Shown here: positions 25,845 to 36,195 of the stretch, in pieces
How the letters are laid out: the number at the start of each line of letters is the position of its first letter
Position numbering within the stretch: the stretch's first letter is position 1
Source: Carettochelys insculpta
Taxonomy: Eukaryota; Chordata; Testudines; Carettochelyidae
DNA length: 64,000 nucleotides
Reading direction: 5' to 3'
NCBI RefSeq assembly: GCF_033958435.1
Contig: NC_134137.1
Coordinates: 114,276,501 to 114,340,500 of the forward strand
Translations under genes and position numbers: made by a program
Notes under the pieces: model-generated
Seen by the model: the letters and a program-made list of their open reading frames with translations, nothing else
What the model was told of the DNA's origin: nothing
The model's database searches: none

Positions 25845-26194
25845 ATTTTCCGCTGCCGCTCGAACTCCGCTTTCTTCTCCTCCTCCTCCCGCTTCTGCTT
25901 CTCGTCCAGGCTGCTGCGCTTGCTCACCGTGCGCCCGAAGATGTCGATGCGGTCCGGGGGGGACGAGGCGCGCTCCCGCTCGCGCTCCCGCCGGGACGAC
26001 GGGGCCGTGTTGGAGCGGGACCGGGAGCGGGACTCGCGGCGCCGGTTCCGCTTGGTCTCCCGGGACTTGGAGCGCTTGCGCGCCCGCTCCTTCTCCCGGG
26101 AGCGGGACCGCGAGCGGCTCCGGTTCTTCTTGGTGTGCTTGGAGCTCTTGGTGTGCTTGGAGCGGGACGAGCTCCGGCTGCGGGACCGGCCCAT
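25845..26194 (-). CDS. ARGLU1: ARGLU1 (arginine and glutamate rich 1), exon 1; gene entry
   Basis: ARGLU1 is a nuclear protein that modulates alternative splicing and acts with Mediator (MED1) as a coactivator for nuclear receptors. Four exons join as 26194-25845, 20236-20011, 17725-17642 and 16389-16225, giving 274 residues (273 in human). Exon 1 gives residues 1-116: an RS/RK-rich, disordered half (MGRSRSRSSSRSKHTKSSKH..., with repeated RSRSRS blocks and basic RKRSK and KRNRRR stretches likely to act as nuclear signals), then the conserved SSPPDRIDIFGRTVSKRSS linker. Exons 2-4 give the glutamate-rich helical half. The ATG at 26194..26192 has G at -3 and G at +4. The exon ends AAAAT|GTGAGT, splitting the isoleucine codon. 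All phases agree. Identification is certain on similarity; expression was not tested. Confidence 0.97.
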
Positions 26195-26323
26195 AGCGGC
26201 GCCCCCCGGCCCGAGCCTGGACGCTAGCGGCACGCGAGAGAAGCGCAAGGGCGCGCGCGCATCGGCCTGGCTGGCTGAGGAGAAGGAGCAGGCCCCGGAG
26301 GCGGCAGCAAGTCCGGACGGAGA

Positions 26324-26335
26324 CAAGATGGCGGC
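26324..26335. promoter_or_regulatory. ARGLU1: YY1-type site in ARGLU1 5' UTR or promoter
   Basis: CAAGATGGCGGC on the plus strand (GCCGCCATCTTG in the sense of the gene), about 130 bases before the start codon. This is the classical YY1 motif often placed at or just after housekeeping transcription starts, so it suggests where initiation occurs. Confidence 0.65.
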
Positions 26336-26367
26336 TCCAACCCAGCAGTGACTCGGCTCCTTCCCAC

Positions 26368-26383
26368 CCCACAATGCACCGCG
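26368..26383. promoter_or_regulatory. ARGLU1: ZNF143/STAF-like site upstream of ARGLU1
   Basis: CCCACAATGCACCGCG fits the core of the STAF/ZNF143 consensus (CCCRNMATSCMYYRCG). It lies about 175 bases before the ARGLU1 ATG and about 35 bases beyond the YY1-like site, a common pairing in bidirectional housekeeping promoters. Confidence 0.6.
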
Positions 26384-26830
26384 CACGCCCCGCCGGCTCC
26401 CTCCTCTTTTCTGGCCACCGGAGATGGCCGAAGGCGCTCGGAGAGGTTCGGGGTGTGCTGAGGGAGAGGAGGCGGTGGGGGTGGAGCGAGGTAGAGGTCC
26501 CGCGCATGCGCACAGCCTGCGGAAGGGGCGTTGCGGCGCGGATCCGGCTGGAGGTCCTGTGGTGGGGGCGGGGCTGAGGGGAGCTGCCCGTCTCGTCCGT
26601 TCTTTTGCGCCCGGTTGTTCCTCTGCTGCAGTTTCCGTGCGCGTGAGGTGGGGAGGGGGGAGCTCAGCAATTAACAGAGGCAGTGGGGAAAGTTTCTGTG
26701 CCCCCGCCCCTGCACACAGGACGCCCCCCCCAGCCCACTGGTGTGAGTTGTCTCCCCGCAGGCTGCTCCCCGGCCCGTCGCTTAGGCGGGGACGTGTCCT
26801 AGCCCAGGACGAGCTCCTGCCAAGCTGAGG

Positions 26831-26961
26831 TGCTGGAACAGCTCGTTCATAGCGCCACTGATAACTCGTGCCACAATCTATGGTGTAAGAAGCGATTTCT
26901 TCTTAGACCTACCTGTTAACTCGCTGATGCCCTGAAATAAAAGCTGTCAGTCTGCAGATCT
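26831..26961. other. Short flank right of the ARGLU1 CpG island
   Basis: Sequence between the CpG island and the first SINE. No gene seen. Confidence 0.4.
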
Positions 26962-27050
26962 ACACTGGGGGAGGGACAGCTCCGTGGTTAGAGCATCGCC
27001 CTGCTGAATCTCAGTCCTTGAGGGGACCGTTTTGGAGCCCTGTTGAGCTA
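26962..27050 (+). mobile_element. tRNA-derived SINE (turtle Cry-like), 5' half
   Basis: GGGGGAGGGACAGCTCCGTG followed by GTTAGAGCATCGCCCTGCTG and then CTCAGTCCTTGAGGGG. This is the tRNA-like head with degenerate A and B boxes of the SINE family abundant in cryptodiran turtles. The matching tail is found 1 kb away, at 28085..28205, so the SINE has been split. Confidence 0.7.
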
Positions 27051-27179
27051 ACTGAGAGCGGGGCGGGCAGGGCAGGCAGCCCTCCCACAACTAAAAGGTC
27101 CCCCAGAAGAGGGGGGTTCATTAAAATAGTAAGGTTCCCAAATGAACACGGGACAACTAAAGCAAGAATAGGAAGGGGA

Positions 27180-28070
27180 ATGGGGGTGACAAGCTAAAAT
27201 AGGAGAGCCAGAGCGGGATGCCGAGCAGAGAGCTCCAGACAGCCCCCACTGCTCCTTGAAGGAGTCAAGGGAGCCAGCGAATGCTGCCCGGAGGAGCTCT
27301 GCCCAAATCTGTGAATGGATGGTGGAATGGAACTAGGCCCCACAGTCACATTCCACTCTGTTGGCCAGCCTCCTCTCCCTGGTCTTACAGATGGCCACCT
27401 TGGCTGTGTCCAGGAGGAGGCTGATGAGGGGTTGCCCTGACTTTGTGGGGCCACAGATGGGGTGTGCCAGGATCAGAAAGTGGGGGGAGAAGTGCAGCCA
27501 GAACCTCAGCCGGAGGTTCTGGAGGAGCTGGAAGAGGGGCTGCAACCTGGCACACTCAAAGTAGATGTGTCCCAGGGGTCTCCCTCATGCCACAGAAGGA
27601 GCAGGTGTCTGGGGTTGGGGTGAACTGCACCAAGTATATGCACATGCTGACCATCTTGTGGAGGATCCTCCAACTGATGTACCTAGCAGGCCATAGGATC
27701 AAGATGGAGTACAGGCTGGCCCACAGGGGCTCCCCACCCTCTGTTGGTGACAGGAGGTCCTGCGATTTGTGGTCTGTGTGGGGCGTGAGGGTAAGGAAGT
27801 GGAGTTTGTGGAGCACGAGTGTGTACAGATGATGTCTCGGTGTGGTTTGGAAGGGGACTGCCTGCGAGGCATGCACCTGGCTGGGGTGATGGTGGGGTGG
27901 GAGGTCAGGAGGGCTCATGGGGCCAAGGGCCCACAGAGAGGTCCGGAGGGCCAGAGGTGAGAGGGGGTGAGGTGCACCCTCTCAGAGACCCAGTTAAGGT
28001 AAACTTGAGCAGCGGGCGGTAAAGCAGCCCTGCCCTGGAGCATGCGCCGGGGAGTGTGTAGGGTGGAGAG
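27180..28070 (-). pseudogene. Non-LTR retrotransposon ORF2 C-terminal fragment (L1/Tx1-like), broken
   Basis: The minus strand carries decayed coding sequence in two blocks. One (27918..27556) includes WPARYISWRILHKMVSM, then YLVQFTPTPDTCSFCG and ETPGTHLL, which looks like the cysteine/histidine zinc-knuckle region after the reverse transcriptase domain. The other (about 27545..27333) continues QPLFQLLQNLRLRFWLHFSP and later AKVAICKTRERRLANR. Such sequences are typical of the C-terminus of L1/Tx1-type LINEs. A frame change separates the blocks and the catalytic domain is absent. GC-rich and CpG-depleted. It sits between the two halves of a SINE. Confidence 0.6.
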
Positions 28071-28084
28071 CCCATGTGCCAGGC

Positions 28085-28205
28085 AAGCCATTTTGGGGTT
28101 TGGGGCAAATAGATTTTAAAAAAGAATGTCAGGGATGGTGCTTGGTACTGCTGAGAGGGCCAGGGGACTGGGCTTGATGATCTCAGCTCTATGAGATTGG
28201 TAACC
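28085..28205 (+). mobile_element. SINE (turtle Cry-like), 3' half
   Basis: CATTTTGGGGTTTGGGGCAA, then GGTGCTTGGTACTGC and CCAGGGGACTGGGCTTGATG. This is the CR1-related tail of the SINE whose head is at 26962. CCGTTTTGG on the left and CCATTTTGG on the right of the insert may be the remnants of a target duplication. Confidence 0.65.
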
Positions 28206-28662
28206 ACTTTTTTAGGGGGAGGAGAGTGTTGAGAGCTGTTGAACCAAACTGTGTATTATGGAAACCACTTACAACCAGGGAGTGTGACAGCCCCACCCCT
28301 AATTCCAGCACCTGTGCTACCCAGGAGGACCTGCAGACATTTCCCTGCTCGCTTCCCTCCTGGCATTATGTTCAGTGTGGCCTGGATCCTTCCCTTGAAG
28401 GCCCCTTGCCTGCCTGAGCACCCATCCACATCAGTGCCCAGTGTGACCCATGTGGGCACAGTGCTCCACCATCTGATTAGAAGATCAGAGCCATCATTTG
28501 TCTTTCTCCACCCTTCCAGCTAAGCCAGGTTCAGCTGCACCAGTTGCTGACCACTTAGGTTATTTATTAGAGTAGACAAGACCTGGGATGCACAAAGTTC
28601 TTCCTAAAACAGATCAACTAATCATGTTAGGGCAGGGAGGTTATGTCACATTGCCTATGGTT
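28206..28662. other. Intergenic, no gene seen
   Basis: Mixed-composition sequence with no supported feature. Short open frames lack any recognisable similarity. Confidence 0.35.
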
Positions 28663-28990
28663 AACAAGAGCAAGTTTTGCTGGCAAAACCCCGGTTTTGT
28701 CAATAAAATTTGTGGAGTGTGCACACACAGCACTTTTGCCGGCCCTGTTCTGCCTCAAAGCTTTGAAGCATAACTGTTGTTGACAGATTCTGTCAACAAG
28801 AAAGTTGCGTGGACCCCCCCAGGGGGCCTCTATGGAAAGACAGTATCTGCAACGATGGGCAGCCCTGTCTGCTGTGTGTCTGGGTGCCTGTTTTGTAGAC
28901 AGAGCTGAGCCCTCTCCCAGTTGGGTTTTGTGTGTGGCAATACTCTGTTGACAAGTTTTCTTGGGAAATCTCTTCTGACAGTGACTTCTT
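28663..28990. mobile_element. MITE of the TGTTGACA family, ends lost
   Basis: Interior closely parallels 14888..15275 (AGTTTTGCTGGCAAAA, GTTGACAGATTCTGTCAACA, AAATCTCTTCTGACAGTGAC). The terminal GGCTATGTCTACAC sequences are missing or unrecognisable, so this is an old or truncated copy. Confidence 0.65.
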
Positions 28991-29212
28991 ATCTTCAGTG
29001 AGTAAATTTACTCAACTTCCTCTGATATTATAATTGGTTCAGATAAAATGGTGGAAGCACTTGGTAAAGCAGTTCTCCCCTGGTTGAACACCCACTTAAA
29101 AGAATAGGCTTTGTCAATTCTTACATCTCATTACTGTGTATAGTACGTAACAAAATGGAAGTATAAGTGGTAAAGTATAAGGGGAAAAAAAGTTAAAATA
29201 CACTTTATTGCA

Positions 29213-29469
29213 GGGGTGGATAATAACTGGCCCACAGGCTAGATGTGGTTCACCAAAGTTAGCAGCTGGGAGGATGCCAGATGATTTGTTTACATGAATG
29301 TCCACAGTTATAGCCGCTCACAGCTCCCATTGGCTGAGAACAGGGAACCTTGATTGCTGTGAGCAGCCATTTCTATAGACATTCAGGTAAACAAAACGTG
29401 TGGTGGTCCGACTACCAGTGGCTAACCCTGGCGAATTGGGTCCATCTTGGGGGCCACTTATTGTCCAGT
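29213..29469. mobile_element. Short hAT-like element
   Basis: Starts CAGGGGTGGATAATAACTGG. The right end, reversed, reads GACTGGACAATAAGTGGCC, an imperfect inverted repeat of the start. Inside is TCACAGCTCCCATTGGCTG, a sequence I associate with reptile hAT non-autonomous elements. No transposase. Confidence 0.6.
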
Positions 29470-30347
29470 CTTATCTCTGCTGTGTTACTTCATTTAACTG
29501 GACAAACAAATGCTGCTTTTAATAATGATTAGTTAAAGATGACTGGCAAATTATTGATAAAAATATAATCTCTGTGCCCTTTTTTGCTTCTTTATGATGT
29601 ATAAAGGCCTGATAAATGTGTAAGGTTTTATTCCTGTTTGTTTTACCATGTCAGGGAAGTAAAGTCTAGTCTTCCTAGATTTACGGGGGGACCTCTTTGA
29701 GTTCTTGGACCATGTCTAGTAAATTCTCACATCTTAATTGGGGGAATGGTGGTCATTCAGTCTTTAACATTGACAAAAATGTTGATTAGTGACAGTATTT
29801 AAATAGATATTAAAAACAAACAACAAACATCTCAGAATTCAAAAGTCTTGACAAAAGTCTGCATATGCATGGAAAAAATTAGAGGGGACATTGCCTGAAT
29901 GTCCTGAGGTCCCTCACGTTGATGCAGTCCATTGGCTCAGAGGCAGCTGAATCCTTGGATTTCCAGGATCAGTGCTAGTGGCTTGCCCCACAGCTATAGA
30001 CCCTGGAAGCCTGGGCTCCTCAGCAGTTGGATAGGTTAGCTGGCAAAAACTACACAGGTTTTCCAGAGGATCTTTGTCAAAATTGAACTGTCAGTACTAG
30101 CGGCAAGTTTCAGTTTGAACAAATCAGTACTTTCTTACCAGAAACATTTCACTGAAAAAAATTTTTGACTAGTTTTATTCTTAATTTTAGTAGTACTTCA
30201 GTCATTGTAGCATGTATAGCTTTTGAACTTTAATGTAGAAGGGAAGAAGAAAATTATCAAATCTCTCAGGACTCCTTTAAAAATAATAAACAAGCAAAAA
30301 AGGACACACGCTTCTCATTTTCCCTTTGCAGGTCACCATTAGCAGTA
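29470..30347. other. Intergenic, no gene seen
   Basis: AT-rich sequence without a recognised repeat or exon. Confidence 0.35.
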
Positions 30348-31017
30348 CAGTAAACCCTTGATTTAATAAACTCTGATATAATGGATTTTGGAAATAACAG
30401 ATGCTGTCTGCCAGCCTCCCCGCCCTTCCGTAAATAAATGCCAGGGACTCACCAGAGCCACCAACACAGCTGGAGGAGCTGTCGCAATGGCTGGTGCCTC
30501 CAGGATTGCAGAGGCCACCAGAGTGGCTGGGGCCACTGGGGCCAGAGGAGCTGTGGGGGTGGGGCACTGTGTTAGGGCACAGGAGTTCCCTTCCCCCAGC
30601 CCTGTGTGCATGAAGCATGTTGGTGCCCAGCCACCACTGCCTGCAATGGCACTGAGCAGCAGCCGTGGTGTCAGAGGCTGCTGCCCATTGGTAGGCTCTG
30701 GGCAGCCATACTCTACCTTCGTATGGGTGACTCAGAGCCAGGGGCTGGAGGAGCCACAGCACTGAGAGCTGCAGGAGGTGGAAGGAGCCAGGCTGGCATT
30801 CAGCTCCTCTCCTGGTAATTGGGAGAGGGAGATGGAGGTGTGAGGGGAAGAATGGGGCAGGAGTGGCGGAAGGGAAGAGGGGGACAGAGGACGGGAGTGA
30901 TGATAGGCTGGGGAGGTCAGTGCATTATCATACAGTATAACCATTCAGATATAATGGGCTTTTGGCATTAATGAACACTCCTTCCCCCCATTAGTCTATT
31001 AAATCAAGGGTGTGTTG
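30348..31017. mobile_element. Pogo/Tigger-like non-autonomous DNA transposon with TA duplication
   Basis: The left end CAGTAAACCCTTGATTTAAT and the right end, reversed, CAACACACCCTTGATTTAAT form terminal inverted repeats, bordered by TA at 30346..30347 and 31018..31019. Both sides also share an inner TATAATGG block. The GC-rich centre shows no transposase; its open frames are alanine/glycine-rich filler. The ends resemble Tigger elements of the pogo group. Confidence 0.75.
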
Positions 31018-31465
31018 TATCTATATTTGCCTTTTCTAATCCTTTATGTCACAGAACTCTTCCCCATTCTACGGAGAACCACTTTTGAGATTGTTGGGTT
31101 CATGAATACAGTATTATACCAGCCCAGTGTATCATCGTAATTCTTTATGTGATTTGATCAGTTTGGTTGTGCAATAAAACAATTAAAAAGGTTTATTGTT
31201 CACAGAGGACTCCTTTTGCTGGAAACTCAGGATTGTTTAATTATGTTTTATTCCTTGTTTATTCACAAGTGAATGAATTCATAGCAAAAAGTGTTTCCAA
31301 TACAAAAGATCAAACCATCAGTCCATCTTCTCTGTTGTTTAGGTTTTCGTTACGGCTAAAATCTGATGTGTCATTATTTTAAATAGAGTAAATTCTTTCA
31401 TATCTGACATTCTGTCATCCAGAACTCTCAAGTAACTGGCATTTTAATCATAAGTAAATTTTAAG

Positions 31466-31645
31466 TGGTAGTCTTGTTAGCCTGTATCTGCAAAAACAAC
31501 GAGAACAAAAACAACCTGTGGCACCTTATGGACTTGCAGCTTCATTGGAGCATAAGCTTTAGTGGGTAGAGACCCACTTTGCCATCTTATGCTCCAATAC
31601 ATCTGTTAGTCTATTTGAGGCTACAGGACTTCAACTAAATTTTAG
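31466..31645 (+). mobile_element. SINE-type repeat, same family as 8081..8274
   Basis: GTAGTCTTGTTAGCCTGTAT, then TGTGGCACCTTATGGACTTG, then GGAGCATAAGCTTTAGTGGG and GAGACCCACTTTGCC. The distal part repeats in inverted form (CTTATGCTCCAATACATCTG). Plus orientation. Confidence 0.65.
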
Positions 31646-33654
31646 TTATGTTCTCCATAAATGCAGTATAATGCAAGTAAATACAAATAAATAAAGCATA
31701 TACAGTGTAAGTTTACAGTCTACAATACTACTGTTGGTAAATGAATTACTCTTCATACATTGTTGTTTGTTTCTTAATATCTAATCTTGTTTTTCCTTAG
31801 TGTTATGCATTGCTAGGTATACCGCTCTGTTATCCAGAATAGGGGCTGCTGGATATGAAAGAGTTTACTGTAGTGCACCTATCAAGCTATGCAATGTCTT
31901 TCATTTCACTGCAATTAATATCCAGTCTTTTGTACAAATACAGCTACAATATGTTTCTTTTAGCAGTGAGCTCCACAGGTTCATTACATACTATGAAGAT
32001 AAATATTTCTTTTTATACATAAATGGTAAGTGGACGCTGTCTTCAGGGATGCTAGACTCTGGTCCTGCCCATCCAACCGGAGCAGAGCCCTGAGGCTATC
32101 TCATCTTCCACAACAAGAGAAGTGCTGGATCTATTGGAATCCCAAGCTCCTATCACTGCTGGTGGAGCTCTGGGCCAGCCCCAGCAACTCAAACAATGCC
32201 AGCCCTTGGGTGGCCTGAATCGCACTGGATGGAGAATGGGAAAGATGCCAGAAGAACACTGAGCTTCAGTACTGAGCATTTGTTTTGCCTCCATTTTTTT
32301 TAATGCATCACATGTCCCATTTGCTTCTTAAATAGCTTTTGTGCACTTCAGAAACATAATTAAGGGCCAACCTTGGCCTGGCAAAAGCAACATCTGCTTC
32401 CATACTCACTTGCCCTGGGTAGCAGCCCAGGAGAGAGTGCTATATTTCCCACCATGTACAACCCTAGGCATACTGGGATATCCATGGCCAGGTGCTGTGT
32501 TCTGACAATCTTAGGCTTCATAGCCCATGTAACTAGGTTATGCCAACCTCTGATTTGGCCTCCAATCAGGCTGACTGTCAGAGGATCTGAAAAGATCAGG
32601 GAAGCCACCTTTTCTATTCCATTTGAGGGTACTGCACAGAATTTAGCTCAGTTGGTCATGTGGATCCAGCCCCAGGGGTTTGAAGTGGGAAGATTCTGCT
32701 GTGCCAGCAAGGAGAAGCCAGCAAACCATAAACCACTTGATAGGTATTTTATGGTGATCTGAAATAACCTTGTCCCATAATCGTAAGACGAAACAAGGTC
32801 AGGAAAGCAAGAACCTTTAACAGCAAACAGGTTCAAATATTTATCCATTATTTCAAGCTAGATGTTGTCAGCTTTACTCAGTTGCCTGTTGTTTATTGCA
32901 GAACCAAGGAACTGTTCCACTGTACACAATTTAAAAAAAAAGTGTGAATGGTCTGTGTGATTTTGTGTCATATTTTGAATTACCAAGATAAGGCACATAC
33001 CTAAGTAATATTGTTTCTTCACATATACTACTAAAAATGGTGGGTTTGAGCATTTTATGTCAGTTGCTTTACTTTTTTGCTAGCAGCACCGCAGACCTCA
33101 TAGTAGTTCTACAGATGCAGGAGAGCCAAGCATCTGGGAGGTCAGAACAGCTGTGTGGAAGCATGGAAAAAGCACAGTAGGTGGCAAGGAGGAAAGCAAC
33201 CCTATTTCTCTTTAAAACTTCTTGTGAGTACGGACCAGGTCCTTAGAATTTTTGACTAGGGAACTACTTTAGAAGGGGAAAATGGTTTAATTGGAAGATG
33301 AGGGGCAAATCATGTAAAACTACAAATGACACCTGTACAAAGGTGTTTTCACATTTTATTTCTACCGAACGAGCTACGTAGGCTGTAAACATAAATACAA
33401 TCACTAGCTCAACACTGTAGGGAGAAGTAAAAGACAGTTGATACTTATATGTAGAAAATAGGCATATTTTTAAAAATAGACAACACTGTTATGCAGTTGG
33501 CACTATATTTCATAACACTAATACAGAAGAAGCAAAACTTGTTTCATCAGAATGATGTGCATATGAGACTATGGTTCATTTAAAATTGAATTTTATTCCC
33601 AAACAGTACATTAGTTAATTTTTATTAAACTAAATCTGAGATTGTGACCAATAA
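31646..33654. other. Intergenic, no gene seen
   Basis: No supported exon or clearly recognised repeat over 2 kb. Composition changes near 32040-32760 to a higher-GC block that may be an unrecognised old repeat. Confidence 0.35.
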
Positions 33655-33930
33655 GGTAATTAAAATCATAAAACACTAAACTGGAAGGGACCCCAATAGG
33701 TCATCAAGTCCAGTTCCCTGCCCTCCTGGCAGGACCAAACACCATCTAGATCATCCCCAATAGGCATCTATCTAATTGCTCTAAAATATCTCCAGCGATG
33801 CACATTCCACAGCCTCCCTAGGTAACTTATTACAGTGTTTAACCACCCTGCCATTAGGAAGTTTTTTCTAATGTCTGATCTAAACTTCTCTTTCTGCAGT
33901 TTAAGCCCATTGCTCCTTGTACTAAAATGG
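33655..33930 (-). mobile_element. CR1 LINE, 3' end fragment
   Basis: The plus strand reads AAACTGGAAGGGACCCCAAT, then GTCCAGTTCCCTGCCCTC, then CCCTGCCATTAGGAAGTTTT. This is the reverse complement of the standard CR1 3' segment (compare the end of the plus copy at 45995). 5'-truncated, as is usual for CR1. Confidence 0.85.
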
Positions 33931-34504
33931 TTTTAGATAAGCTAACAGAATAAAAATATTTGGGGTGGATGTATTATTGTTTAATTTTATAAATATTGAG
34001 GTTGCTTATGGGTGACACACACCACATAGCTGAGCTGCCAGCTCAGAGGGAAACACAGTAGGTGCTTTAGCAGGTAGGCCTTGTAGTCACCGTCCCTGAA
34101 GGGTCCTACTCTCTCTATTCCAGTCTCAATCAAGCCAGTTGGAATTGTATGGGTTTCCAGGCCAGGCTTAGTTAGGTCAATGGAAAAATTCTTCCCTACG
34201 CCAATGTTAGAGCCAGTGGAGATGCCAAAACTGGTCTACTTAGGACAAGTGTTCCCCATCTAATCTGGGGGTTATGTGGCTTCAATAGTTCTTTGTTTGA
34301 GCTCCAAGGTGTAAGAACTCATGCTTTCAGCTGCAGTATATCAGTCAAGATGATGGGTGCCTCAGATTCAGATTGCTGTGGGCTTCAGATACTTGGGATG
34401 AGCTTCCTCTGTTCAGAGGAAGTATACAACCAAATTATCAGTTTGTGTTACATTTCCCTCTGTATGCTCAATTCACATGGAAAGTGAGTCTGCTACTGTG
34501 ATAA
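33931..34504. other. Intergenic, no gene seen
   Basis: No recognised feature. Confidence 0.3.
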
Positions 34505-36195
34505 GAATATGAGAATGACTGCTCTTGGTCAGACTAAAGGTCCATCTAGCCCAGGATTGTGTCTTAAAATGGTGCCCAATGCTAGATAATTCAGACACAA
34601 TGAAAAGAAGGTACAATCATCAAGTAAGCCATTCCCTGTTGTCCATTCCTAGCTTCTGTCAGGCTGCATCTGCACGTGCACGCTACTTCGAAGTAGCGGC
34701 GCCAACTTCGAAATAGTGCCCGTCACGGCTACACGTGTTGGGCGCTATTTCAAAGTTGAAATCGACGTTAGGCGGCGAGACGTCGAAGTCGCTAACCCCA
34801 TGAGGGGATGGGAATAGTGCCCTACTTCGAAGTTGAACGTTGAAATAGGGCACGTGTAGCCGATCCTGCACGTGTAGCACGTTTAGCAACATCGAAATAG
34901 CGGGGTCCGCCATAGCGGCCATCAGCTGAGGGGTTGAGAGACGCTCTCTCTCCAGCCCCTGCGGGGCTCTATGGTCGCCGTGTGCAGCAGCCCTTAGCCC
35001 AGGGCTTCTGGCTGCTGCTGCTGCAGCTGGGGATCCATGCTGCATGCACAGGGTCTGCAGCCAGTTGTCGGCTCTGTGTATCTTGTGTTGTTTAGTGCAA
35101 CTGTGTCTGGGAGGGGCCCTTTAAGGGAGCGGCTTGCTGTTGAGTCCGCCCTGTGACCCTGTCTGCAGCTGTTCCTGGCACCCTTATTTCGATGTGTGCT
35201 ACTTTGGTGTGTAGACGTTCCCTCCCAGCACCTATTTCGATGTGGTGCTGCCCAGCGTCGAAGTTGAACGTCAATGTTGCCAGCCCTGGAGGACGTGTAG
35301 ACATTATTCATCGAAATAAGCTATTTCGATGTAGCGTGCATGGGTAGACGTAGCCTCAGTCAGAGGCCAGGGACATCCATATCATGGGAATGTATCCCTG
35401 ACTGTCTTGGCTAATAGCCCATTGTTGGACCTATTCTCCATAAACTTACATACTTCTTTTTTGTGTCTTGTTATAGTTTTGTTCTTCACAACATCCTCGA
35501 GCAGTGAGTTCAACAGGTTGACTGCATTGCATGGAGAAATACTTTCTTTTAGTTGTTTTAAATGTGCTGCCAGTTAATTTGATTGGGTGATCTCTGTTCT
35601 TGTGTTAGGTGAAAGATTAATAACATGTCCTTATTAGCTTTTTCCACATCAGTCACAATTTTATAGATCTGTATTGTATCACTTCTTAGTCATCCACTCT
35701 TTTAGATGTCTACTCAAGAGGAAGATGTTCCATATACTTAACCATTTTTGTTGCCCTTCTCTGCACCTTTTTTAATTCTAATATATCCTTTTTTTTAAAT
35801 AGAGTGACCAGAGCTGCACACATTATTAAAGTGTGATTATATCATGGATTTTATATAATGGTACAATGTTTGCTTATCTTCTTATCTTTACCTTTCCTAA
35901 TGGTTCCTAACACTCTGGTGGCTTTTTTGACTGCCAGTGCACCTGTTGAGCAGACATTTTCAGAGAACTATCCACAATGATGCCAAGACCTCTTTGTTAA
36001 GTACTAACTGCTAATATAGAACCCAATATTTTGTATGTACAAATTTGGGATGATATTTTCCAATGTGCATTACTTTGCATTTATCAATGTTGAATTTCAT
36101 GTGCTTTTTTGTTGCCTAATCTCTCAGTTGTGTAAGATTACTTTGTAACTCTTCGCAGTCTGCTTTGGACTTATCTATAAAATCTAATTATTTAT
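34505..36195 (-). mobile_element. CR1 LINE fragment in two pieces around a MITE
   Basis: The plus strand reads GGTCAGACTAAAGGTCCATC on the left and continues after the MITE with GACCTATTCTCCATAAAC, TTCACAACATCC, GTTGCCCTTCTCTGCACC, GTGCATTACTTTGCATTTAT and CTCTTCGCAGTCTGC. This is the reverse complement of the CR1 region from just after the reverse transcriptase FADD motif to near the 3' end. It is common in turtle genomes. Interrupted at 34662..35355. Confidence 0.8.
34662..35355. mobile_element. PIF/Harbinger-type MITE, TTCGAA family, inserted in CR1
   Basis: Left end GGCTGCATCTGCACGTGCAC; right end, reversed, GGCTACGTCTACCCATGCAC. It is flanked by a 3-bp direct repeat, TCA, at 34659..34661 and 35356..35358. 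The interior has many TTCGA, TTTCGA and TTCGAA motifs in opposite orientations and a CTG-rich stretch (near 35011-35026). It shares most of its length with 57388..58069. No transposase. Insertion splits an antisense CR1 cleanly, so it is younger than that CR1. Confidence 0.85.

Larger units (their letters stand above)
25500..26830. promoter_or_regulatory. ARGLU1: CpG island at the ARGLU1 promoter
   Basis: Dense CpG from about 25500 to 26830, covering exon 1, the 5' UTR and the promoter. The transcription start is probably between 26195 and 26370 on the minus strand. No TATA box is seen, as expected for a housekeeping gene. A 13-G run at 25741..25753 lies just inside intron 1 and could form a quadruplex. 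Sequence to the right (26400-26830) is open to divergent transcription, but no plus-strand gene is recognisable. Confidence 0.85.

Noticed and set aside
25776..26351. 191-codon arginine/serine-rich open frame on the plus strand
   Set aside because: Antisense shadow of the ARGLU1 RS repeat (CGG/GCG-rich), which yields arginine-rich frames on both strands.
25590..26513. 307-codon open frame on the minus strand over ARGLU1 exon 1
   Set aside because: It is the shifted frame of the RS-coding exon and runs across the donor site. The ARGLU1 frame explains the region.
26962..27050. tRNA-like sequence considered as a functional tRNA gene
   Set aside because: It is the tRNA-derived head of a SINE. 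The acceptor stem and anticodon arm are not intact, and the matching SINE tail lies 1 kb away.
30277..30765. Open frames of 161 and 125 codons in the Tigger-like element
   Set aside because: Low-complexity translation with no transposase motif, lying inside a non-autonomous element.
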